From contig JASPKZ010003435.1 in assembly GCA_030220185.1 (NCBI GenBank), positions 1,102,501 to 1,166,500 of the forward strand: a stretch of 64,000 nucleotides of DNA, given 5' to 3'. The notes below the pieces were generated by a model. That model did no database searches. It had not been told where the DNA came from and saw only the letters and a program-made list of their open reading frames with translations. This DNA is from Diploptera punctata (Eukaryota > Arthropoda > Insecta > Blattodea > Blaberidae). Position numbers and translations under genes: made by a program. Below are positions 10,800-21,962 of this stretch, in pieces. Position 1 is the first letter of the stretch, and each line of letters opens with the position of its first letter.

Positions 10800-11395
10800 C
10801 ACTACCATTTACTGAACTTTTCATACTGCGGTATCAAGGAGAAATATTGAAGCTATGAAGGTATCAACTGAAAATTGTGCTGAAAAAAACCATAGGAATA
10901 GTATATTACGATGTGAGGTAACACTTCGCAAACGTGCGTTGTATATTATTTCTTGTGTGTGGTGTTTTCAAAATAATAAATAATAGTAAAATATTAACAT
11001 CTGTGTTGGAAATATTTGCGTTCATTATAAACAAGTGGCTAACGTTAACAGTGTGGGCAATATTTATTAGTTGAAACAACAGGAGGCCTAGAGAACAATT
11101 ATTAACATGGCCGCAAGTACGTATTTATTGTTTTATATTCTTTAAAATAAAGTTCAGTTCATTTAAAATGCATGATTTGTTTCGTATAATGTATATTAAC
11201 ACTACCTTTGGATATTTTCTGTATATGCATTGCACGAATTATACATAGAAGGCAGTGGTTTTACTCCCCGCACGTGGGTGTAGATGTAATATTAAAGTAT
11301 AATTATTTAGGTTGCCAACCCCGAAATCTAGGAAGTTGAACTATCAATAATGGTTGCCATAGCTGGTACGTATGACAAAACGCACTATAGCGCAA
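10800..11395. repeat. Block duplicated at 56.8-58.8 kb
   Basis: Shared landmarks in the same order at both loci are: ACGTGCGTTGTA, GGTGTTTTCAAAATAA, GTTGGAAATATTTGC, an ATGGC(C/G)GCAAGTACG start-like site (11107 here), TTTATTGTTTTATATT, TTTGGATAT, GGCAGTGGTTT, CCCCGAAATCTAGGAA, and AATGGTTGCC ... GCACTAT. The second locus carries extra insertions. The repeated small ATG followed by GTACG may be a tiny exon with a donor site, but no protein can be recognised. Confidence 0.6.
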
Positions 11396-11454
11396 AAACG
11401 CCATATTATTAATAGATTTTCAATCTACCATCGTAGATTGAATCATCCTACGTC

Positions 11455-11665
11455 GGGACACGTTTCCTGGGTGAGGTTTTTTCGTGGTTTTTCCTCACCT
11501 ATGAGACAAATATCAGGATACTCTAAGGTCCAATCGATCTCCGAACATCATCTGGCCATCAGTACATTCGTATCATATCCATCTCATTATATTAAGTTTA
11601 GTTTAAGGCCTCTCCTGGCGCTTCGTTACCATCGTCATCAACCATCATATAATTGGGGAGCGTAA
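11455..11665 (+). mobile_element. SINE-A-related fragment, degenerate
   Basis: Contains the SINE-A body phrase CTGGGTGAGGTTTTTTCGTGG/TTTTTCCTCACC and ACAAATATCAGGA, but the tRNA-like head is missing. The tail differs from the other copies, so it is an old or separate subfamily. Confidence 0.55.
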
Positions 11666-12919
11666 TTCCATATTCTAGGCGTCCCAACCTCACAAGTTGG
11701 TCACAATTCGCCAATGTGTGGAGAAAATATCAGAAATGTCGTAATGACAAACTGGTGGAATTGAATAAAAAATATTAACTTTAATAGATTACTTAAGAAT
11801 AAGCAACACACAACTAACGGCACATAATCACCTGAAAGCAGGTTGGGAACCAATGGTTACCAAGTTATTGTCAAATGTTAATTAATGTGATGGCTGACAA
11901 TCTTGTGAAAGTGGATACAAAGCTACAACAACACGATGTATCATTGTCCTACCACATGTATGTAGAAATCTAGATAACTATGGTCACATCACATCTGTCA
12001 GAAACATAGAATCTTTTGGTACAAAATGGGAACAATTAGTCCAACAAACACTGGAAATACATCTTGCACGGAAAATTCTAATTATAAATTGCAGAATGGT
12101 ACCTACAAAACTCTACAAGGTAAGTATTCTACCACTCTGCCCCCATGTGAAGAAGTAGAGACGGACATCACCAATCTAACTAAATGCAAAGCTATGAAAG
12201 ATGCCCCAATCGTCGGAGGAAGTTAGTCAGCAATGTTAGGGGCTGATAGCAGCCCCTGGCAATACAGAGACTTGCGTAATTTCGTCATCTTCACTCATTA
12301 TGTCCTATTTAGGCTAGGGTGGAACCGTGCTATCTAGTAAATTTCATTTACATTGAGAATTTTATAGTGCAATTCAATATAGCTTGATTTATTTTTTGTT
12401 AATTTTATAAGGATTATTTCATAATAGTCGGAGCGGTCAATGTGGGTCTTGTTGGTCGATTACATCTGGAAGGCGCCTCTAATGAATATCCATTCAGAAG
12501 TGCGCCGTCCTAGGTGTTGGAGATCCATCCACAAGCCGCACTTGAAGGATGGGTCCTATGGGATTAAATTTGGAAATTTGTAAGTAAATGCTGGATATCC
12601 GAGGAGAAGTCTCTATGTGCCCAATCGGGCTCTACTCAGAAAAAAAGATAATTTTTCAGGTTAATCTGATTGTAATTTGGAAAATGAGTAAAAAAAAAAA
12701 AGGAACCACTCCGACATCTGGTCGGAGGAAGTGAAATGCCAATCACTATAAAGGCGAAGCTATGTTGGTAAGAATTTGCAGGATAAGGACTTATCGTCAA
12801 ATCCTTGTTGGTATTGGATAAAACATTCCGCAAGCCAACAAGCACTAGTTTTAAATGACTAATAAAGAAAGTTACTGCCATTCCCTATCCGTACGCTCTA
12901 GATTAATGCAATAATTAGC
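11666..12919. other. Sequence without a recognised gene
   Basis: Two short open frames (about 12026-12226 + and 12636-12881 -) show no domain I know. Related short phrases (GTCGGAGGAAG at about 12210 and 12722) suggest diverged repeat material. Confidence 0.35.
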
Positions 12920-13610
12920 ATTTCTAACTAAGTAACTTATTCAGTGGCATTATCGAACCCGGATGTTCATGGCCGGACGGAGATTAGCTTTCTATACATC
13001 CATGTCCCGAGCTAATATTTCCCAATCATTCCCTATATTCTCGTAATTCATCTCCCTAAAAATATGCCTAATATTATCTCCCACCTCATTCTTGGTTTAC
13101 TAATATATGCTATCCCTCTGGGTTTCCTGCAAGAAGTTTCCATGATCCTATTTTATTTCCCATTCATGTCACATGTCCTCCCCCATCGCAGTCTATGAAA
13201 CTGACACATTATGTACTATAATGGTCTTGCATAAAGATTACGTAGCTCCCACCTATGAAGTTTACTTACCGTACTGTATTTCACTTGTCGGTCTCTCCGT
13301 TCTAATTTTTTTTCTAATCACTTTATTAAAAAGTATAATGTTTTCTCCTTCCTTAATATAAGATATCGTGTTTGGATCCATATATTACATATTTTTAGTT
13401 GATTTTTTTACAAGGTGGGATGACAATAGCTCCTGTAGCGCAATACATAATACCTAATAAGTTATTGTGAGTTTCCATAGTTAGATTTATTAATACTTTT
13501 TAATTTCTTTCTGCGCTTCATTGCAGTTTGTAATTACTGTTCCTACATATTTGAATTCTGGCACTTCTTTAACATTTCTCTCATTTGTTGTTAGTTTTAC
13601 ATATTATAAA
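12920..13610 (-). mobile_element. LINE-1fam, old degenerate 3' copy
   Basis: Follows the 3' part of the 34.2-kb LINE in reverse complement but with many changes. It has a tail of TAACTAAGTAACTTATTC, a GCACTATCGA-like start, CATCGCAGTCTATGA, then the region equivalent to the polypeptide segment around the FGPKRDE motif, and TTTGAATTCTGGCACTTC further upstream. Numerous stops are present. Confidence 0.65.
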
Positions 13611-14039
13611 CAGTATTATATGACAGTTTTTGATCTCATGCTCTGATAGATGTTAATGGGCAGGTCAAACATGGCAATGATGAAGCGACTTGGCTCGGGG
13701 GTTAACGTTCATAAGAAACCAAATTGAAACAGTGTCCATAGAAGCATTAACAAATGTTTATATATATATATATTTGCATAATTATTAGAAATGAAAGGAA
13801 AATAACTCAGTCCTCATGCTATATACAGAGTTGGTATTTCTTTACAAGGATACATTTTTTCGTAAATATAATTTCGTGATATCGTTAAAATCAAAACATT
13901 AATATTTTCATTTTTATTCACTGAGAATTTTCTTAATCATGAGGTTTTTCTCCTAAAATCTTAATAATTAACATGATTTTTAAAAGAATACATAAATGAC
14001 TACGGATTTATAGGTTATCAGTTTGCATTGCATATTCAC
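13611..14039. other. AT-rich sequence, nothing recognised
   Basis: Only a short (TA)n run at 13757-13770 is notable. Confidence 0.4.
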
Positions 14040-14812
14040 TATTTTCCTTTAATTAAAGTTCTCCATAGTTCTCTGTCCTCTGTGTCTTGATCCGTTACAC
14101 TTAATTTCTTCGTTGAATGTTGAACATTATTCTTCTAGGTTGTCGGTTTTCCCTTTTTCTCCTTTCAAGTTTCCATGTATGCATTCTTCTTACGTGTCCT
14201 GTGTTCAGTTCCATCCATTATACTTCTTTCTGCATCCATCAATTTTCTAATTTCTGTATTTCTGATTATTTTCAGTTGAGATTCCCGCAGCTCTTCTCCA
14301 CAAATCCATTTTAACTGAAGTTATTCCGTTAGTATTTTGTTGTGCCATTGTCCGAACTTCCGATCCATATAACACAATACTTTCAAGTATGAACTTATAA
14401 ATTAGTTTTTTCTTTTGTTCTGTTAATGTATTACTCATTAATAGAGAATTTAACATTCCTATGGTTTTTCTTCCATTATTGATCATTTCTGATAGTTCTT
14501 TATTTGATGTCGCATTTTACTCTACAATTGATCCCAAATAACATAAACTATCGCTTCGTCTTTATCTATACCCATCAATATATAATTCATCTGGGTCATT
14601 TGTTAAATGCACTTTTTTTTGTTGATTTTCAAACCCCATTTCTGATATGTTGCTGACAACTGATTACTACACACATAATTTGCATCTTCTCCATCCTCAG
14701 CAATCTAATTATCTGATCATCGCCAAAAAGTAAGTGTTGCAAATATCTTCTTTCTGTTAATTCTAGTCCCGTTCTCTTCTAGTCCCGTGACTATTCTATT
14801 ATACAAATGACT
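14040..14812 (-). mobile_element. LINE-2fam C-terminal fragment
   Basis: On the minus strand, 14247-14486 encodes a stretch with ESIVLYGSEVRT, equivalent to the (L)LYGxExWT motif found downstream of the reverse transcriptase in many non-LTR retrotransposons. The flanking minus-strand sequence continues as broken frames. A fragment of the same region also occurs in the opposite orientation at about 15425-15530. Confidence 0.65.
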
Positions 14813-15042
14813 ATATATATATATATATATATATATCAGTGAGCACAGGCCGAACTTGAATCCAAGACGCAGAAAACCCAAGAAAACTTTTTTATTCGTA
14901 TATATATATATATATATATATATAAATTAAATCGGAAAGGATTGTCTCATAAAATGATACATGCTTTAATGTCAATTTATAAATATGTTAAATTTTGTAT
15001 AAAAGTAGACCGAGGGCATATATATATATATATATATATATC
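14813..15042. repeat. (TA)n microsatellites
   Basis: Three (AT)n runs lie at about 14812-14836, 14899-14924 and 15018-15042, separated by short non-repetitive spacers. Together with the (TA)n at 15362-15387 they flank the SINE-A below. Confidence 0.8.
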
Positions 15043-15361
15043 CATCCATAGTAATTCTGCCTGAAGGCAGGTCCTTCACTGCAATCATAGCATTTTCATG
15101 CTATGCTTGTCAGCTTTACTAGGGAATTGTAGGTGTGGTAGCTTCCCGTTGCTTTCCACACCGGTGAAGGATGATGATGATGATGATGATCATATGATTT
15201 CGGGGACCGTTTGGGCCTTAAAGTTTTCCTGACATTTGTCTTACAGGTGAGGAAAACCCCCGATAAAAACCTCACCCAGAAAAACTGCCCCGACCGGGAT
15301 CGAACCCGGGCCCGCTGCGTGACAAGGGAGCACGCTACCGCGAGACCACAGCGGTGGACAT
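15043..15361 (-). mobile_element. SINE-A, near-complete minus-strand copy
   Basis: Reverse complement of the family. The 3' end CCATCCATAGTAATTCTGCC is at the left, then hairpin AGCATTTTCATGCT, GGTGTGGTAGCTTCCCGTTG, (GAT)n, GGTGAGGAAAACCCC, and the tRNA-like head at the right with B box GGTTCGATCCC. It was inserted into a (TA)n microsatellite, so the target duplication is hidden in the repeat. Confidence 0.85.
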
Positions 15362-15417
15362 ATTATATATATATATATATATATATACTGTAGGCTATAT
15401 AGTAATTTGTTTAATAA

Positions 15418-15535
15418 AAATATATAGTAATGTGTTTAATAGAATGGCCACGTAAGTGTACAACAAGAATGAGACTAGAATTAACAGAAAGAAGATATTT
15501 GCAACACTTTTTGGCGATGATCATAAAAAATTGAT
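15418..15535 (+). repeat. Inverted LINE-2fam fragment
   Basis: AGACTAGAATTAACAGAAAG and AACACTTTTTGGCGATGATC are the reverse complement of 14715-14775. The arrangement (minus fragment, microsatellite/SINE, plus fragment) suggests either two insertions or an inverted 5' end. Confidence 0.55.
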
Positions 15536-16494
15536 AAATACGACAAAAATAATATTTGACAAACAACTGGACAAGATAAAATAAACTTGACGGAATATGG
15601 TCTTAGCCGTTAAAGCTCGACATTATTTTAATACAAAACATATATATTTTGAATAAACTAAAATTCTTAGTGTTTTTAAAACAATATTCCAGTGAAAATA
15701 TATTTTCTGTAGGAATCATGTTGAAAAATATAAACATAAACGTAGACATAAAATATCATTAGATATAGTTTAAATTTTGCACGACATGCTATTCATAATT
15801 GTGCCATTTTTTTCATAAACAGACTGTAATTTAACGATACAGCTGCAAGGCATGTCGGGAATTGAAGGTCAAACGTTTTTATCTTTCTCTTCCTCCCAAT
15901 CGCTTTACTACAATCAAGCACTGCCAACCTTGGCATACATTTGCTAATCTAGTGTACTATTAACAGTTTTGACGTATGAGGAATAAAAATTCATGAAATT
16001 AAATTCTTGTGCAGTTGACAATGTTTTAAACTACAAAAATTAGTTTAAATTAATAATAATGTATTTGCTCCAAAACTCAACAATAATCAAATTGCCAACT
16101 TCGTATTATTTAATTTTCCTTGCTAGCCATAGGAAAAGTAAGTTTTAATTCTATTGGAAATATATTAAGCTATATGAATATTAAGCTATGTGAATAATAT
16201 ATTAAGCTAGTGATTCCAGTTGAATTAAAATGGTGAACATATTATAGTTAGCTCCCTCTAAAGTTGCGGGTACATGGTATCATTATTTCATTTTGGAAAC
16301 GAAGAGGTGAATTGATACTACTTACTGACTCAAAACTATCGATTTACCTATTATTACTGAAGAGCAATTTCAAATGTGAGTTTGCATTTAAAAGTAATTC
16401 TAATATAAAAAAGTATCATTGACTTCAAAATTACCGCGTGTAGCACACGACCGGAACTATCAGAACACTAATAGAAAAACAGATATAGAGTTTT
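15536..16494. other. AT-rich sequence, nothing recognised
   Basis: No gene, RNA or strong repeat could be supported on either strand. Confidence 0.4.
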
Positions 16495-16500
16495 CTTTCA

Positions 16501-16823
16501 GGTATATACTAACTAACGAACCCACTGGCACTATCGAACCCACTGGCACTATCGACCCCGTAGGTTCATGACCGGGCGAACGTAAACTCTCCATACATCC
16601 CTATCCTGAGCTAATGTTTCCAACCATCCCCTGTATAATCTAGTTCCTCAAATCATAGTTAATGTTATTCTCCCATCTCATTCTTGGTCTACCAACTGGG
16701 CGTTTTCCCTCTGGTCTTCCTAAAAGAAGCTGCCATGCACGTCTTTCATTCTCCATTAGTGCTACATGTCCTGCCCATCGCAGTCTACGAGACTTAACTG
16801 TTCTCATTATATCTGGCTTTCAG
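16501..16823 (-). mobile_element. LINE-1fam 5'-truncated 3' copy
   Basis: Reverse complement of the LINE C-terminus. It has a tail with ACTAACTAACG, then a duplicated ACCCACTGGCACTATCGA, CCAACTGGGCGTTTTCCCTC and CATCGCAGTCTACGAGACTT. It ends at TATCTGGCTT. A short CTTTCAG at both edges (16495-16501 and 16817-16823) could be a target duplication but overlaps the element sequence. Confidence 0.75.
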
Positions 16824-16995
16824 TCCTGTGTTCACTGTAATAAGATAGATTCGCCATTCCTATGTTCATGGCAAGCTGACGAGAAGCTATTTTAAGATTG
16901 ATAAATAATAATATAATATAAGCCTAATGAAAATTTTAAGGTAAATTAAAGAGAATTTTTGTATAAGTTATTTAAAAAAAAGTCACGGAAAAGTA

Positions 16996-17600
16996 CACTG
17001 GTCGACAAGGTATTCTTCACAAGAAATCTGATTAGTGAATGTAGTGCATTTTGTCATACTGAATTCAGATATGTAGTCAGAATTTTTCCATCAGACACAG
17101 TTATTTTTTTGTGGCAGCTACTTTTTTTAAATTGATTATAGCGTTCTCTTTGACCTGTCATAGGATCCTTTACCTTATATGTAGCGATTGTACTCAATCT
17201 ATATTTAAGGGCTGTCTCCAAAGAGAACGGTGAGCGATTTCATCATCAAATTTCCACAATGGAAAAGAGGTACGAAGGCAAGTGGAGTTCTAATATGCTG
17301 GCTACTGGTAGACCGAGAAGAGAGATATTCCAGATGCAAAATATGCCCGACAATCACATCTACCACTTGCTAGGTAAGTCAGAATGAGTTAGAGTTAGAT
17401 GGATTTTATTAAAAATTGTAAAAATTATAAAAAATGTAAATGAATAACACAGAAAACTCTTGCCTGATAGGAAAAAACTAAAATGATACGAGTTATTTAA
17501 ATTCGTATTCGTTATCGTATTTAAATTCAGGATGAAAAAACTTCTAAAAGCTCATATTTTATTCTTGTGAAAGAAAAAAAACAATTTTTGTCGACCAGTG
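16996..17600 (+). mobile_element. DNA transposon with CACTGGTCGACAA terminal repeats
   Basis: Starts CACTGGTCGACAA and ends TTGTCGACCAGTG, giving 13-bp terminal inverted repeats. About 17208-17375 still reads as a broken coding remnant (GERFHHQISTMEKRY, then GKWSSNML). This resembles the C-terminal tail of a large transposon-borne insect protein that I recognise only generally. There is no full transposase. A second copy lies at 49599-50148. Confidence 0.7.
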
Positions 17601-18051
17601 TTATCAGAAAATAGGGATAGGAAATTATGGAAAGACGGGGTGATAAAATGTGATCTAAAATTGCCCCTATTCTCAATTTAAGACATATATCATAATATCA
17701 ATCATTGACTTCTTTGAGAGAGCTCTAATTTGTAATGCAAAAAATTTGCGCACCTAAAACTTCTAAGTCTACTTACAAGGTACTATATCCATTATTCATG
17801 AGCAAACGAAATGGATGACAATTGAAAATATTACTACAATTTGTTAATAGAGTTTTAAAAATATATCACTAAGTAATCTCTGTCTCTAAATTACCGGAGT
17901 TTCAGGGTCCCCTTTAGAGGGTTCGTTTATAAACATACCGTCAAACATAAGAAATAAACAAAATTAATTCTTACACGAAAGAGAGAAAAAGAGACAGGAG
18001 ATATGACTGAAATTTTATACAACAGAAGCCATGACAAACAGATCCTGGACC
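17601..18051. other. Sequence without a recognised gene
   Basis: No supported gene or RNA. This stretch lies between the DNA transposon and the rearranged LINE insertion. Confidence 0.4.
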
Positions 18052-18065
18052 AACAATATAATAAT

Positions 18066-18548
18066 CATAATCATCATCCGGTATCATGGCAGCTGCCGTC
18101 GTCTTTCGGAAACCAAACGTCAATCCTCTCTGCCCATCCATTGATCTTCCTCCAATCCTCTGATATTCATAGCTGCTTGTACCCCTTCTATCTATGTTTT
18201 CTTCTGTCTTCCTCTCTTCCTCCTTTCAATTGGGATCCATTCCATAACTATTTTAGGAAATCATTGCTCTGGCATTCTTTTAACCCGTGTGGAGTTGCCA
18301 GTCGCCAGTCTCCCATCGGGCGCCTCCCCAGGTGGCGGATAAGGGAACGCTCACCAGATATGGCGGGTACTGGGGAAATAAATACCCAGGGCGGACCAAA
18401 ACTAGCGCTCCTGCCTTGCAGTAAGATACTGGACTATCAAAGGCTAGAGGAAGAAAACCTTGGACAAAAATTACCCGTCCCCCAGGTTGGAGGTTGAAGC
18501 ATCGGGCAAGCTCCTCGTTCATCATAGAAAAAAAATGCTAAAAAACCA
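18066..18548. mobile_element. LINE-3fam insertion with inverted 5' part (twin-priming-like)
   Basis: The left half (18066-18283) is the minus-strand C-terminus and 3' tail of LINE-3fam ((GAT)n tail, GGTATCATGGCAGCTGCCG). The right half (18284-18545) is plus-strand and looks like the GC-richer 5' region of a LINE (CCCCAGGTGGCGGATAAGGG). The whole block is bracketed by AACAATATAATAAT at 18052-18065 and 18549-18562. A single target duplication around two opposite halves is what twin priming leaves. That both halves are one family is inference. Confidence 0.6.
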
Positions 18549-18552
18549 AACA

Positions 18553-18583
<31 letters not shown>

Positions 18584-18776
18584 CAATTCTACAAAACCAC
18601 CAATTAATACATTCCCTTTATTATATAGGCATCAAGACAATATTTAAACCAAAGTTAGGTCAAATGTAAATTTACGGGGTGAATCATAAATATGACTATA
18701 CGTTTGACCGTATTGTTTAATGAAAATATTACCATTACAGGAAATATGAAATTACCGTTGGAAAGGCAATTATTCT

Positions 18777-19180
18777 TCTTCTTCTTCTTCCTTCCAAGTA
18801 TTAGGCCAAGGCCTGTTACGATCCTATAGAAAATTTCTGGGAAATTTTCGTATAAGACTTGAAAGCATAATAATAGTCCCTTCGATTGGTTGCAAGGAAG
18901 GCAAGACCAGTGATGGGGCTGCCATCTTATAGCCTCTGGTCAGGCTTTTCTGGAGAAGAAAAGAAAATAAAGGAAAGAAGAGATGGAAGAAAGGAATGAC
19001 TCCCTAGCCCTCGGATGCCCTAATAGCGTCGGGGTCGAAATACAAGAGTTAACCAAGAGAGGTTAGATAGTAAAGTTAAAAGAGTGCAAAACACAAGTAA
19101 GTGGAAGAAATGTTTTGCTCAGTTTGGGTACCTTGTGGTCGCCATCCACATATCCCCTAGGTGAGGACCCCATGGAATAA
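18777..19180. mobile_element. LINE-6fam-derived insertion inside the TA element
   Basis: 18777-18838 is the minus-strand 3' end of LINE-6fam ((CTT)n tail, CCAAGTATTAGGCCAAGGCC). It is followed by a plus-strand GC-richer segment (GGTTGCAAGGAAGGCAAGAC ... CCCTCGGATGCCCTAATAGC) that I cannot place. The opposite orientation recalls the twin-primed block at 18.1-18.5 kb, but I found no target duplication. Confidence 0.4.
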
Positions 19181-19214
19181 AACAAAGAGTGTATAACTTA
19201 CGTCATTAGTCAAA

Positions 19215-19439
19215 ATGGCGTTGAATATGCAACATAAAATTACAATTGCTGCATGGGCAATAACGTGTGCTAATGATCGTGAGGCCGCAAGACGGGCAAG
19301 ACGTGAGTTTAAGGTAGCATTGAAGCCGTCGGCTGTGGGGAAGTGGAAAAAACGACTGCTGGAAAGGGAAGGATGCAGAAAATTAAACCACCTGGAAGGC
19401 ATCGCATTAGCACTGATGCAGAATTATGCTTGGATGTAA
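19215..19439 (+). pseudogene. Transposase N-terminal helix-turn-helix remnant
   Basis: A 74-codon frame starting at an ATG, rich in basic residues (REAARRARREF, GKWKKRLLERE). The pattern resembles the DNA-binding N-terminus of mariner-type transposases found in insects. It lies inside the TA-flanked element, and no DDE/D catalytic domain follows. It is probably a remnant and not a host gene. Confidence 0.45.
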
Positions 19440-19619
19440 ACGGCGAATAGTTTGAAGCAATAAAGTGACTTGCTTTAGTGTTGTTGTAAGTGATTTGTTT
19501 TGTTCTATTGTTGTAATTTTAAGGATTCCCTTTCCAATCATATCATATTTCCTTTAATAATAATATTTTCGTCACAAAATGCGATCAAACGTATAGCCAT
19601 AGTCTTGAATCACCCTGTA

Positions 19620-20059
19620 GATGTCTTTTAAATGACATATCGTCCGGCAATCCCTGATTTCTTGTGCTAGTGAATTCCAGTTACGGAGAGTGGAGAAAGT
19701 ATATACTGTACGATGTGATATGATGACTCACTGATAAGATATTGAGCTAGAGATTATGATGGAATTTAAAATTGTGGTTCGAGGATAAATACAGGACACA
19801 AAAGACTAAATTATGTGGAGACTAAGTATTAAGAACCTTGAATAAGGTAATTAGAACTTACAATTTTCTCCAATATTCGAAACAAGAAATGAAATTTCAT
19901 GGAAAAACATAGAAAATAATATTTTACTTTCGAATATTAAATTTGTAACATACATTTAAGAATGCCAAGTAATAAGCACATCTGAAATGAAAATCTTAAT
20001 AACTATCAGGGGAAAATATTATTTGATAAAATACACAACACACAAATTAGGGGCAAATG
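19620..20059. other. Sequence without a recognised gene
   Basis: No gene, RNA or clear repeat. Confidence 0.35.
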
Positions 20060-20290
20060 TCATATTCAAGACATAACCAAATGAATTATAGATAAACGAA
20101 AATATTGGAAGGGTCATATAGAAAGAATGGAAGAAAACAGAATTACAAAAAGAGCTAAAGAAGATAGACCAATGGACGGGAGAAGAACAAGAGGAAGACC
20201 AGCCAAGAGATGGATAGACAGTGAATGCACATCCAAAACGTCTTCCTCAGAGGAGAAATTTTGGAAATAAACAGGATGAAAATCGTATAA
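20060..20290 (+). mobile_element. LINE C-terminal fragment (LINE-4fam)
   Basis: A broken plus frame reads YWKGHIERMEENRITKR, then GRRTRGRPAKRWID. This is the (W)xGHxxRM ... RxRGRPxxRW signature found near the C-terminus of many insect non-LTR elements. It is truncated on both sides. Confidence 0.6.
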
Positions 20291-20766
20291 ATTGCAGTTT
20301 GTGACTATGGTAAGTTAATAGAACTTCATGATAGTAAAAAAGGGGATCATTGCTGGTAGTAATGCAATAAACATTACAAATTATTTGAAAATACAATTAA
20401 ATTTTAACTGAATGAAGACATGGAACATTTTCCATATTTAACTACATCTTGTGTTCTTCATGGAAAGTTTTCATTCCTATACAATCGGTCATAATGTATT
20501 TCAAATAAACCATTATAAATGGAGAATATAAACGTCCAACCGAAAATGGACATAAAGAATTTTCCACTTTGTTTTCAATTTTTTTTTCTGCTCTCTAGAA
20601 ATATTTTTTCGTATACAGTTGGCAACGCATTAAGCAATAAAAAATGTACTTCGTGTAAGTACTATATCAATAAAATTAACTCTAGTTTAAAACTCAAGTA
20701 ACTATTTACTGATTGAGTAAGGAGATAACCAGTTGTTTGAAAAACAAGTGCTAATTTTGCGATAAC
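20291..20766 (+). promoter_or_regulatory. Upstream region of NAT-1
   Basis: AT-rich sequence before the NAT-1 start codon. No TATA or initiator element stands out enough to call, and a non-coding 5' exon further upstream cannot be excluded. The ATG at 20767 follows GCGATAAC. Confidence 0.3.
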
Positions 20767-21222
20767 ATGGCTAAGTGGACAAGACCGAAAGCTGTGCCTT
20801 TCCCGAATGTATGGAGAAAATGCAGAGGATGGAGAGAGACAGAAGACGGTAAGATACACAAATTCAGCATTGAAGATGTGCCGCAAGACATGCATGAAGA
20901 TATTATAGAATTCTTGACAGAATTTCACTTCCATCCCACTTATGGATCGGAGCTTATGAAGAACGTTAAAATGTATGAAGATCCAACTGCAATCAAACAA
21001 TATCAGGAAAAATGGAGGAAAGCCTTGAAAGACAACATATCTTTGGTGGCCTTCCTCGAGGAAGAAGGCCAAGGAGACAAAAGACTGATAGTTGGAGTGA
21101 ACGTTCTCAAAGTGGATTATAAAGATCATCCAGAAAATTTTGAAAAGGTATTAGCCTACTATAACATTTATTACATTTATTAGTATTATTACTATTACTG
21201 TTATTGCTATTATTATTAATGC

Positions 21223-21264
<42 letters not shown>

Positions 21265-21922
21265 TACTACTACTACTACCACTATGCATGAATCTCATTT
21301 CACAAGCTGTTATTCCGCTTCATGTTGTCTATTTAGTGTCCATGCTTCACAACCAGAGGTCAACACTGGTCTAGCCAAACTGTTATATAAACGTAATCTG
21401 GCGTTTTTTTTTTGTACAAGGAATGGTTTCATAACTTGATTAATAATTCCGAAACTTTTATTATAGCTAGTATTTTTTTCTGGGACTTTCTTTTCTTTCC
21501 AGATAGAGAGATAATATCCAAGATATTAAAGTTGATTAGATCTCTCTAAAATTTTATTCTACAGACAGATTTTACTTTGTATGGGGTCTTTCCCATGAAA
21601 TGCCATAATTTTAGTTTTGTTGTTACACCAGATGGGATCGGAAAAGAACACCGATATCTAAAACAATTGAAGACTATGCCAATTTTGGAATATATTACAC
21701 AGTACCAACTAAATTGGAAACACCATATTGAAATAATGAGTTCAAATCGGATCCCCAAAGCTGTTTATAATATTATATACCAAGAGGACGAAGATCTCTG
21801 GACCGTCCTATGAAACGTTGGAGGGAAAATTTTCTATAGGATCGTAACAGGCCTTGGCCTAATACTTGGAAGGAAGAAGAAGAAGACTACTGCTAATACT
21901 ATTATCATTATTATTATTATTA

Positions 21923-21962
<40 letters not shown>

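Larger units (their letters stand above)
18675..19617. mobile_element. TA-flanked DNA transposon with ~100-bp terminal inverted repeats
   Basis: The left end (CGGGGTGAATCATAAATATG ... GGAAATATG) and right end (complement CAGGGTGATTCAAGACTATG) are inverted and diverged, and each is flanked by TA (18673-18674 and 18618+1000, i.e. 19618-19619). TA duplication and a small helix-turn-helix ORF (19215-19439) fit a Tc1/mariner-like element. A separate LINE-derived insertion occupies about 18777-19180 inside it. Confidence 0.65.

Noticed and set aside
18003..18497. 164-codon frame
   Set aside because: Crosses the junction of two LINE pieces in opposite orientation, so it cannot be one natural gene.
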